A stretch of DNA of 64,000 nucleotides, taken from NCBI GenBank assembly GCA_023678885.1, contig CM042952.1, positions 32,483,736 through 32,547,735 of the forward strand. Reading direction: 5' to 3'. Made by a program: the position numbers and the translations under genes. Numbering within the stretch: position 1 is the first letter of the stretch; each line of letters begins with the position of its first letter. Origin of the DNA: Pogostemon cablin. Its lineage: Eukaryota; Streptophyta; Magnoliopsida; Lamiales; Lamiaceae. Below the pieces are notes generated by a model. It saw nothing but the letters and a program-made list of their open reading frames with translations. It did no database searches and was not told where the DNA came from. Positions 1 through 8,048 of this stretch are shown in pieces.

Positions 1-150
1 CTCGACTGGGCCTTCGGGCTGCCGCCACCAACTGTCTCGATTGTCTTTTCAGTTCTGTCCACAGTTCGGGCCGCTATGGGGTTGAACCTTTTTCTTCAGG
101 TATAATAGAGGTTATTGGGATTTTGGGTCTGCTACGCATAGGAGATATAA
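1..150. other. Unrecognised GC-richer edge segment
   Basis: The first ~110 bases are clearly richer in G+C than the DNA that follows and look like the edge of a gene or element cut by the window. A frame starting at base 1 stays open for about 34 codons and ends in TAA near 107. It includes a hydrophobic stretch (roughly VFSVLSTVRAAMGLNLFLQV), but I recognise no family. A second frame also stays open for about 50 codons, so the open frames alone are weak evidence. Confidence 0.25.
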
Positions 151-267
151 TACCCATAACATAATACTTAATAAAAACTTAAAATTTATATGGTGGATTT
201 AATAATTAATTGTATAATTCAAATATTAATATATTATTGAAATTATAATATATAATTAATAATAAGG

Positions 268-842
268 TAGGTTGTGAGACCGTCTCATGGATCCCAATTA
301 ACATTATAAATGAAATTTAAAAAAAATGTGGTCCTCTATTAATTGTTAAAAAAACCGGTAGTTTGAAATAAAGCAGGTAATTGGTTAATAGGTTGACTCT
401 GTTATCTACTATACTCACTTTCTTTTATTCTTTTCTTTTTTAAAATTTATTTTTCGTTAATTAAAAAATTAATTTCATTAATTTTAGTTCCTTTATTTTA
501 ACGATTTAAAAATAAAATACAATATAAATATTTTGTAAAATATAAAATAAATTAAATATTTTTTTCTATTGAGATAACTTAATTAAACAAATATCACTTT
601 TTTTATAAATAAAGTATCTCATTTTATAAAATTGTTCATGTAAGGGTTTACATAAGACGAACTAAAAGTGATAACTTTTATAATGATACTAAAGTGATAA
701 TGCTATTTAATGAACAATTTATAGTATAAATGAAAAGTGATAACATTTTATAACGAAAATGATAACGTTTTATAGCGAAGGTGATAATTATTTTAAAAGT
801 GTAAAATGACTCACGTGAGACGATCTCACGCAAGACCTATTC
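268..842. repeat. Family C repeat, copy 1
   Basis: This segment is bounded by palindromic motifs: GTGAGACCGTCTCAT near 273 and CGTGAGACGATCTCACG near 813, the latter followed by CAAGACCTA. The interior is AT-rich and carries several AAGTGATAAC-like motifs. The same palindrome and interior motif recur near 1679, 2350, 5350, 31500, 32700, 54400 and 63700, which marks a dispersed non-coding repeat family, probably a MITE. Exact ends and target-site duplications were not resolved. Confidence 0.5.
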
Positions 843-1678
843 TAATCTTTTTTATTAAAAACATTATTACTTTTCTCCGTATTATGAATTTTTAATAAAT
901 ATAATTTAAATTCGATTATCACTTTTCTATGATAATGTATCACTTTTTATTTAAAATGTTATCACTTTAAATTAAAAGTGATAATTTTTTTTAACAAAAA
1001 GTAATATCATAACATGAAAAAGTGATACTCGACTAATCAAATTATTTCATAAACAATTTGTAAAAAAAATAAAAAGTAATAGTATTTTTAATATAAAGTG
1101 ATACTTGATTAAGAAAAAGTGATTCATATTCAATTAAATTATTTAATGAAAAGTTTATAGGACGGATAAAAAATGATAACATTATAATAAAAAGTGATAT
1201 CTAATCAATAAAAGTGATAAATGTCCAATTAAATTATTTAATAAATACATTTCTTAAAAAATAAAAGTGATAATATTTTTTATGAAAAATGATACCTGAT
1301 AAAGAAAATGTGATAATCAGTTAAATGAATTCATAAACTATTAATATAATAGATAAAATGTGATAACTAATTAGTGAAATTATTATTCAATTTTTTTTGT
1401 CAATTATATTATTTAGACACAATTTACATTAATTGTGCTTTTAAAAAAAATATTTATTTACAAATAGTAATATAGATGTAATAATAATAATAGTATACGT
1501 ACTACTAAATTATACTAATAAGATGAAGTTAACTCAATTGTGTAATAAAAAAAATAATAAAAAAAAGTCAAAATGGCAAAAGGATTGACGAATTAATTAG
1601 TTAGCTGAGTTGATGAAAATTTAGCAGGTAACAAGTTAAGGCGCATATCCGCGTGTTTTAACCGGATAAATATTTGAC
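843..1678. repeat. AT-rich DNA with recurrent AAGTGATAA motifs
   Basis: There is no credible coding frame. The motif AAAGTGATA(A/C) recurs many times at irregular spacing between about 940 and 1370, on this strand. The spacing is not constant, so it is not a simple tandem repeat. It resembles the interior of the family C repeats and is probably one or more decayed copies. Confidence 0.4.
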
Positions 1679-1724
1679 CCGTCTCATGGAACTCATTCCG
1701 TGAGATGGTCTCGTACAAGTCTTT
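1679..1724. repeat. Family C repeat, short fragment
   Basis: GACCCGTCTCATGGAACTC and CCGTGAGATGGTCTCGTACAAG lie side by side with almost no interior. They look like the two ends of a family C element brought together by an internal deletion. Confidence 0.4.
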
Positions 1725-1871
1725 TCTTAATAATAATATATGACTAAATAAATTATTTAAATATTAGATAAATTTAATGAATAAAATTATATTGAGCTAG
1801 TATGTTAAAATTTAAATGATACTATGAATTGGTCTCTTGTGTCTTGAATGCACAAGATGTGTAAAAATATA

Positions 1872-2077
1872 CTCCCTCCGTCCGGTTCTAAGGTATTCAT
1901 TTGCTTTTTGCACGTAGATTAAGGAGTATTATTATTATTATATGTAAAGTGGGTAGTTGTATTAGAGGGAAGTGACGGGCCATATTGTGTACTTTTTTAC
2001 TAAATAGGGAAAATTGATACATTTGAAGCGGACGCCAAAAATAGTAAAATGTATACCTTAGAAGCGGACGGAGGGAG
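1872..2077. mobile_element. Stowaway-type MITE
   Basis: The 206-bp element begins CTCCCTCCGTCCG and ends CGGACGGAGGGAG, an exact 13-bp terminal inverted repeat. It is flanked by TA at 1870-1871 and 2078-2079. These termini and the TA target duplication are the hallmark of Stowaway MITEs, which are moved by Tc1/mariner transposases. It has no coding capacity. The interior GCACGTAGATTAA...AGTATTATTATT is shared with the copies at 54013 and 60766. Confidence 0.9.
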
Positions 2078-2097
2078 TATTATTTTGTTTTAAAACG

Positions 2098-2307
2098 TAT
2101 TCCATTTTGGTTTGTCCCAGATTAATGTTTACATTTATTTTTTTGTCAAATTAGGCCACGTAAAGCAATTAATTATTCCACATTGGACCTACACACAACA
2201 CCAACACAACTCACTTTACATTAAATATTATTTATCTCACCTCATTACATATTTAAATATTTTACGTGTAAAAAACAAATATAAACGTTAACACGGGACG
2301 GAGGGAG
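2098..2307. mobile_element. Degenerate Stowaway-type MITE
   Basis: The right end CGGGACGGAGGGAG at about 2294-2307 is a good Stowaway terminus followed by TA. The left end (TATTCCATTTTGGTTTGTCCCAG) is a decayed match to the inverse. It lies directly next to the intact MITE on its left. Confidence 0.6.
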
Positions 2308-2349
2308 TATAACTTTTTCATTGAAAAGATTGACTGAAATATGAAGGTG

Positions 2350-2526
2350 AAGACTTGTATGAGACCGTGTCACATAAGCCTTTACGTGAGATGTATGAAA
2401 AGTGATAACATTTATAACGAAAATTATACTGAATTAATGAAAAGTGATAATTTATTTCATTGACAATTTACAATTTAAAAAGTGTAAACTTATCTCACAT
2501 GAGACAGTCTCACACAAGACCTACCC
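2350..2526. repeat. Family C repeat, copy 2
   Basis: The left part is CTTGTATGAGACCGTGTCACATAAG and the right part is CTCACATGAGACAGTCTCAC followed by ACAAGACCTA. AAAGTGATAA motifs lie between them. This is the most compact copy with both ends. Confidence 0.5.
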
Positions 2527-3277
2527 AAATATGAATAGTATAAATGTATGATTAAAAATATTTTTTTTCACATGATACACAATTTAATATTAAAAGGTAG
2601 TATAACTTAAAAAAAAGGATTTGGGGGCAACGGTATCCCAAGAGTACGAAAGTTTTAATCATCATATATTCGTATTTTATTTTTATTAAATAAAAATTAT
2701 TTTTCAAAATAATTATAAAAAATATTTTTTTATCTCAATACAAATATAAAAAATTTATAACATAACAGAATCTATTTTTTTTATGAAATTTAAGTTTATA
2801 TATATATATATATATATATAAATAATTTTTTTAAAACCAAATTATATATAGAAAGATAGTAGTATATAGTATGAAACTCTAAAATTGAATATAATAATTT
2901 TTTAAACAAATTATTAATAAAAACTAATATGCCAATAAATAAATAAATAAATAAATAACTAATAAATCAAGCTAACAATCAAATATAACTAAAATTATAT
3001 AATATAACAAAATATATTGCATCATGGTTTAACTAAAATTTAGTCCAATTAATTCAACAAATATATTCAATCTGATACTTTGTAATTAAGAGCCCAAAAT
3101 TTTCATTTTGTATAATTTTAATTTATTTTTCCCTTTCCTTTTCTGCAATTTAATATTTTAAAATATTTTCAATTTTCATTCCTTTACTCTCGAGTCTCGA
3201 CATTTTATATTTTTTATTTATTTTAATTTTCATATATTATTATGTTATTTCACTTAATTACTTAAATATATTATTCT
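2527..3277. other. AT-rich spacer with (TA)n
   Basis: No gene is seen. A (TA)n microsatellite lies at about 2800-2821 and an AATA/TAAA run near 2935-2957. The rest is low-complexity AT-rich sequence. Confidence 0.6.
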
Positions 3278-3430
3278 GCAATGTTTTTAAAAATTGAACC
3301 ATACCGGTCGGTTCAATCAATTTTACTAAAAATTGGAATAGGTACTTGATTCGGAACACTTAAAAATTTTGATTTTAAGTAGAATTGGGTTTGATCAAGT
3401 TGAATCGGTCCAATCAATTTATGAAAGAGA

Positions 3431-4373
3431 GCGGCTATTCGCACCCCCAAAAATATTAAATGTACCTAATTTACTAAATAAACCCAGCTAAAAATTATAA
3501 AAATATAAAATATTTAGTATACGAACCCCATTTATGACTTTTATACCCTAATAATTATCAATTTGACATTCGCACGTTGAGAACTAACATGCTCAAGAAG
3601 AAATAGAAAGAGGAGAGGAGATCGAACATCGTCTAAATGTCAATCAATTGATCACTATCCCACTATTGAGTCCTCCAATCAATTAACTATTCTTTTAATT
3701 ACAAAATTAATTAATCTTGCAAACAAATATTCACATTGCAGTACAAATAATTTCTTAAAAAGATTTTTAAAGAAAGCGTGGATCTTTATAACCTTGGAAT
3801 GAAAGAGGCGTTTTTTTTCCTCTTTATCTGTGAATGAATTATTTTAATGTTGTCAATTTATAGCGAAGGAAGCTTGAATTTGATTGTTTAAAGTTACTGG
3901 GTACGGCATATTTCTTTTCCAAGAACAAGAAGAAAGGAGCAGCAACATATCAATTTCAAAACTATAAAGAAACCTAAAAAAAACATGTTAGATTGCTGGT
4001 GCATATTTTGGGGTAAATCTCATACTTAATATTAATGAAATTTCTCTTTTCAAAAAAATAAAAAAGAAAGATTGTTTCATGAGAGGAAATCATTAAAAAC
4101 CCTAGATCCAAAGTGGAATTGTCGTCTGTGGATGCGCTTAGAGGAAAAATGTGTATTCTTCTGTATGATTGTTCTTGGCTCTTGCTAATGTGGATTAGTG
4201 GATCATGATGATTTGAGATCGAATTTGGTTGGGAAGGGTGTAATTTTAGGGCAAGATTTGTTATATAAAAAGATATATTTTTCATGAGAATATTTTAGTC
4301 TTATCAATAAAGAATATTTTAATTTAAATCTTTTATGGGGTACGTTTAGCATATTCGGGGTGCGAACTGCCGC
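3431..4373. mobile_element. Non-autonomous TIR element, 943 bp
   Basis: The left end GCGGCTATTCGCACCCCC and the reverse complement of the right end, GCGGCAGTTCGCACCCC, form an inverted repeat. It continues with lower identity for about 40 bp (AAATGTACCTAA against AAACGTACCCCA). The interior holds no intact coding frame; a 100-codon minus-strand open stretch is not protein-like. Long imperfect TIRs fit a Mutator-like non-autonomous element, but no 9-bp target duplication is visible. Confidence 0.5.
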
Positions 4374-4513
4374 CCCTTTTACAAAAAAATTATATATTTT
4401 TTAAAAATATAATAGGTTTCCCTTTAGTATGTTTTTAAAATTTGTATTAAATTATGAATTATGGTACTGAATTAACATGCTATACTATTTATAAAGTAAA
4501 AGAGTGTATATTG

Positions 4514-4798
4514 TGTACACCCGGGTGCACCCATATGTGTATACCTTTTTATTCTATTTTGTATACATATTATTCTATTTTGTATACTTGTTTTCTAATA
4601 ATTTTATATTTTTTCACATTAATTTTTCACTAAAAAAATTAACATCCATATATGTATAACATTTTATTGAATATTATATACAAATTTTCATTAAAAAAAT
4701 TTGCAATTAAATTGAATACATTTTTATCTTAATTATATATGTTTTTGTTTATATTTGTACGTGGGTGCACCCTATCTTTAGGTGCACCCGGGTGCACA
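4514..4798. mobile_element. Family A repeat, copy 1 (most complete)
   Basis: The left end TGTACACCCGGGTGCACCCA and the reverse complement of the right end, TGTGCACCCGGGTGCACCTA, form a 20-bp terminal inverted repeat with two mismatches. The ~245-bp interior is AT-rich and non-coding, with a characteristic order of short motifs (TGTATAC, TTTTATTCTATTTTGTATAC, CATTAAAAAAA, AACATCCATATGTGTATAAC). The same order recurs at four other places in this window. It is a MITE-like family. Confidence 0.65.
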
Positions 4799-5002
4799 TT
4801 ATAAATGGCCAAAAGTAAAAATTATGAACCGTAAATATTTTTATTTCAATTGATTTTTTGAACTTCGAAAAATAATTTTTTGGTAGTTATACATTTTTTA
4901 TATAAAGTGATTTCTAATTTTACAATTGAATCGATTCGATCAATAAAATGTCAAACTATTACTTCCACCGATTCAATTTTTAGTTTAGTTATAAAACACT
5001 GC

Positions 5003-5355
5003 TATTGCATTTTGATTATAAATTCATTATTTTTTTTAAAAAAAAGAATATAGTACTATATGAGTTTAAACTTGACCATAATAATTTTTGTACGAATTCA
5101 ATATTACTTCTGGACAAACAAATTATTCTTTTTATATTTAATTCACTAAAAAAAATTATTCATTTTGTATTAAAGAATAATTTTGATAAAATAACGATTT
5201 CATAAGAGACAAATTTTTACTTCAAATATATAAAAATAACGATTTTTTGTGTTTTTTAAATTAAAATGATTTTAATCTTGTTTCTTGCTAGTATGATTAA
5301 TTTTACTAAGTTATACTACATGAAATATCATGTTTGTTAATTAATTATATGATAG
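5003..5355. other. AT-rich spacer
   Basis: No gene or recognisable repeat was seen. A 66-codon open stretch at 5005-5205 is rich in Phe, Ile, Lys and Asn, as chance frames in AT-rich DNA are. Confidence 0.6.
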
Positions 5356-5645
5356 ATTTGGTTTGAGACTATTTTATTATATATTTTTAAATAGTTATTA
5401 CTTTCGCTATAAAATGTTATCATGTTTTATAAAATTATTAATTTATTTTTAGTATATATTATGATTTTTTATTTAAAATATTATCACTTTTTTTAAATGT
5501 TATTATTTTTTATAATTTCTACTATGGTGTAAATTATTAATAAAATAATTAACAACATCGTTATCATTTTTTATCAATTAAATTATCACACATTATTCGT
5601 TTTACAAGAGTCATTCTGTGAGACGGTCTCAGAAAAGTCTTTTAC
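5356..5645. repeat. Family C repeat, copy 3
   Basis: The segment ends with CTGTGAGACGGTCTCAG at about 5615-5631. It begins near GGTTTGAGACTATTTTATT. The interior has several TATCACTTTTT and TTATCATTTTTTAT motifs, the reverse of the AAAAGTGATAA motif. Confidence 0.45.
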
Positions 5646-5837
5646 TATTAGGTAATGTAATACACTAATTATTTGTTTTGTATTTAAAAAAATTTATATT
5701 GTGAATTTATTTAAAAATAAAAATATTGAAGATTAAAAATGTCACTATATATAACATTTTAAAAAAAATATTCAAGATCGTGTATTATCTAAAATATTTA
5801 AGTCTATTTCTATATTGTTATCAAAATATCTTGAGTT

Positions 5838-6014
5838 GATATTAGGTGCATCTGGTGCAAGGGTGCACCCACATGTATATAACTTTTTATTTTATTTTGT
5901 ATATATGTTATTCTATTTTGTATACGTATTTCTTAATAATTTTATATTTTTTTCACACTAAAAATTTCATTAAAAAACTAGCATCATATATGTATAATTT
6001 TTTATTCAATAGTG
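5838..6014 (+). mobile_element. Family A repeat, copy 2, left part
   Basis: GATATTAGGTGCATCTGGTGCAAGGGTGCACCCACATG starts the copy. The family's usual interior motifs follow until they are cut at 6014 by the gypsy element. The repeat resumes at 14473 with the duplicated TAGTG. The uninterrupted order is visible in the copy at 44529-44870, which reads TAGTGTATACATATTTTTT straight through this point. Confidence 0.65.
6010..6014. repeat. Target-site duplication (left) of gypsy element
   Basis: The 5 bases TAGTG immediately before the 5' LTR are repeated at 14473-14477 immediately after the 3' LTR. Five-base duplications are normal for Ty3/gypsy integrase. Confidence 0.9.
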
Positions 6015-6458
6015 TGTGATACCCGAACTTCTCACTACTCATGTGTCAATATAATTTAATTTGTGTTATGTGCATTTTATAATTATGTGATAATTATGTG
6101 GCAATTATGTGATAATTGTTTTTACATTTTAATTATCTTTACATTTTATTTGATACATACGTGATAAACATGGTGACAATATATGAATATATGAGTGCAT
6201 AAATATTTACGTGCATTAATTTGGATATATGAGTAAATTATTTTATGAGTATAAATACACTTTTCTTAATTATTAAGTATCACACGTGTTCTCGTAAGAA
6301 TAATAGTGGGTAGAAAAATGTACACGTATGTGTATTAATTTGTAAATGTATTATATCTTAGCTATTAAGTATTGCACGTAAATTAAGAATGGATAAAAAA
6401 TAAAAATAAAAAAAAATTGGGGCGGTGGGATAGTCATAATTGACTTCCACCCCACCCC

Positions 6459-6470
6459 TATATATATACA
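6459..6470 (+). promoter_or_regulatory. LTR TATA box
   Basis: CTATATATATAC follows a C-rich stretch (CCACCCCACCCC) and precedes a purine-rich leader. It is the best TATA candidate in the 5' LTR. The same site recurs in the 3' LTR at about 13047-13058 and could drive transcription out of the element. Confidence 0.6.
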
Positions 6471-6825
6471 TGTTAACACAGCAAATGAAAAGCAGAAGAA
6501 AAAGAGGAAAAAAAGAGAGAGAGAGGGAGAAGAAAGGGAGAGAGAGGAGAGAGAGAGAAGAAAGGGAGAGAGAGGAGAGAGAGGAAGAAGAGAAAAAGAA
6601 GAGGGAGCGCGCCGGAACGTGCGTGTCGGAGCGAATTAGTTACAGTTCTTTACGAGGTTTATATTACTGTCGGAATCCAGGTAAGTAGAAGTCCAACTAC
6701 AATGCATAAACATGTTGTTTGTGAATTATTTGTAATTAATATGTGATAATTATATTATGGATTATTTATTATTAGTTTAATTACGATATGAATTATTTGC
6801 GGTAATTTTGTGATACAAGTTGTGA

Positions 6826-7060
6826 ATCTATGTGATTGAAAATAATATCGTTATATATAGATCTGTGTGATTGGAAATTGTTGAAAATATATTTGTATGG
6901 TTTGAGAAGATATTGGTTATAAGGATCTGTGGGATCCAAGATTAAGTTGTTATTCCAAAAAGAGATCCGTGTGATCCATAGTGAAGTGGTTATTTTATAA
7001 ATGGATCTATGGGATTGAGGTGAAGTTGTTATTTCAGAAGTGGATTTGTGTGAATTGAAA
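6826..7060 (+). repeat. Diverged ~40-bp tandem repeat in 5' LTR
   Basis: The motif GGATC(T/C)(G/A)TG(T/G)GATTG, followed by AAGTTGTTATTT, recurs with starts near 6826, 6861, 6925, 6965, 7005 and 7044. Spacing is mostly 39-40 bp. The same array lies 6,588 bp downstream in the 3' LTR. Confidence 0.6.
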
Positions 7061-7230
7061 CTAAGTTGTTGCTTTATTGTGATTAAATGTTGATATTGAT
7101 ATTGTAAGTGGTTTATGATGCACATTTAATTGTTTTGGGTGCATACCATGCATAAACATGAAAAGTGTTTTCCTCAAAATTAATAAGATACTAATGGTGT
7201 GTGCGGCCACTATATATGCATCTCTGTCAG

Positions 7231-7366
7231 GGTTCGGAAAAATCGTTCCCGACATTTTATTAGGGGTTCGGAAAAAATCGTCCCCACTACTTTGCCAGAG
7301 TTCGGAAAAATCGTTCTCGGCACTATTTTCGGGGTTCGGAAAAATCGTCCCCATTGAGCTCATTTG
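7231..7366 (+). repeat. 4 x 34-bp tandem repeat in 5' LTR
   Basis: Units start at 7231, 7265, 7299 and 7333, exactly 34 bp apart. Each begins with (G/A)GTTCGGAAAAATCGT(T/C)C(C/T)C and has a variable second half. The copy in the 3' LTR starts at 13819. Confidence 0.85.
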
Positions 7367-7887
7367 GGGTGCATATCATAAGTGTGTCGTGGGGATCCCG
7401 CAACGTGAACAGTTTTCAAAATAAAAGAGATCAATTAGAAGAAATTAGAACATAGGCGATAGAGAACTAAATGCATTCTCATGCACTGACATGCATGATT
7501 TCTACTTACTGAGATTTTTATCTCACTAGTTTATGCATTGTAGGTGAGCCTGTTGATGATTGAGTTTGTGATGTGACTGTGCAAGCTGTGGAGCTCCTTC
7601 AAGGTTTTGAGCGGATGTACATAGATGACGACCTGTTGGGCTAGGCCGTGGGTTTATTTTGTTTCCGCTGATGTTTGATGGTGTAATATAATAAGTATTA
7701 TCACATGTTTGGGTGGTTTGAAGTGGTGTCAGAAACCAGTATGTATGTTGAACTGGTGTGATGGTGTTGGTTATAAGCATATTATGTGAAAAAAAAAAAA
7801 AAAATTTATATGCAGGTTTTTATAATGATGATGTTTATGTTAAATAGTATTTGAATTATAAGTTATGTAAGGTGGGTCGTGTCAGAG

Positions 7888-7899
7888 TGGTATCAGAGC
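7888..7899 (+). other. Primer binding site (initiator tRNA-Met)
   Basis: TGGTATCAGAGC lies 3 bases after the 5' LTR. It is complementary to the 3' end of plant initiator tRNA-Met, the usual primer for minus-strand synthesis in plant LTR retrotransposons. Confidence 0.9.
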
Positions 7900-8048
7900 A
7901 CGGTTTGGGTCCTGCAGACTGTCTATGTACATGAACTCATTCTTTGGGAGCGCAGCTTTGCAAGTAAGTGTTATTTTTATTCTGTGTTGTTATGTGTCTT
8001 ATAAATTATATTGGCTATGTGATATAGGAAGTGTAGTTAGTAGACAAA

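Larger units (their letters stand above)
3278..5002. mobile_element. Possible hAT-like TIR element split by two insertions
   Basis: The left end reads GCAATGTTTTTAAAAATTGAA followed by CCGGTCGGTTCAAT. The right end is a similar inverted sequence (CCGATTCAATTTTTAGTTTAG...AAACACTGC, about 4969-5002). The two halves enclose the TIR element at 3431-4373 and the family A copy at 4514-4798. The pattern suggests one older element disrupted twice. The inverted ends are imperfect and no target duplication was established. Confidence 0.35.
6015..7884 (+). repeat. 5' LTR of gypsy element
   Basis: It begins TGTGATACCCG and ends TCGTGTCA (TG..CA). A TATA-like CTATATATATA lies at about 6459-6470, and a GA-rich purine tract follows at about 6486-6605. 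Two internal repeat arrays are visible: a diverged ~40-bp array (6826-7060) and a 34-bp array (7231-7366). The intact TATA suggests that transcription starts near 6490. Confidence 0.95.

Noticed and set aside
3974..4285. 103-codon open frame on the minus strand
   Set aside because: It lies inside a TIR element; composition is AT-driven and no domain is visible.
6440..6688. 82-codon frame rich in Arg, Glu and Lys, present in both LTRs
   Set aside because: It is the purine tract of the LTR read as protein; identical in both LTRs because they are copies.
7231..7366. CRISPR-like regular repeat spacing
   Set aside because: Only four units of a 34-bp tandem repeat in a plant LTR, duplicated in the other LTR; no cas genes and a eukaryotic context.
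7888..7899. Possible tRNA-Met gene
   Set aside because: Only the 12-base primer binding site is present; there is no tRNA fold.
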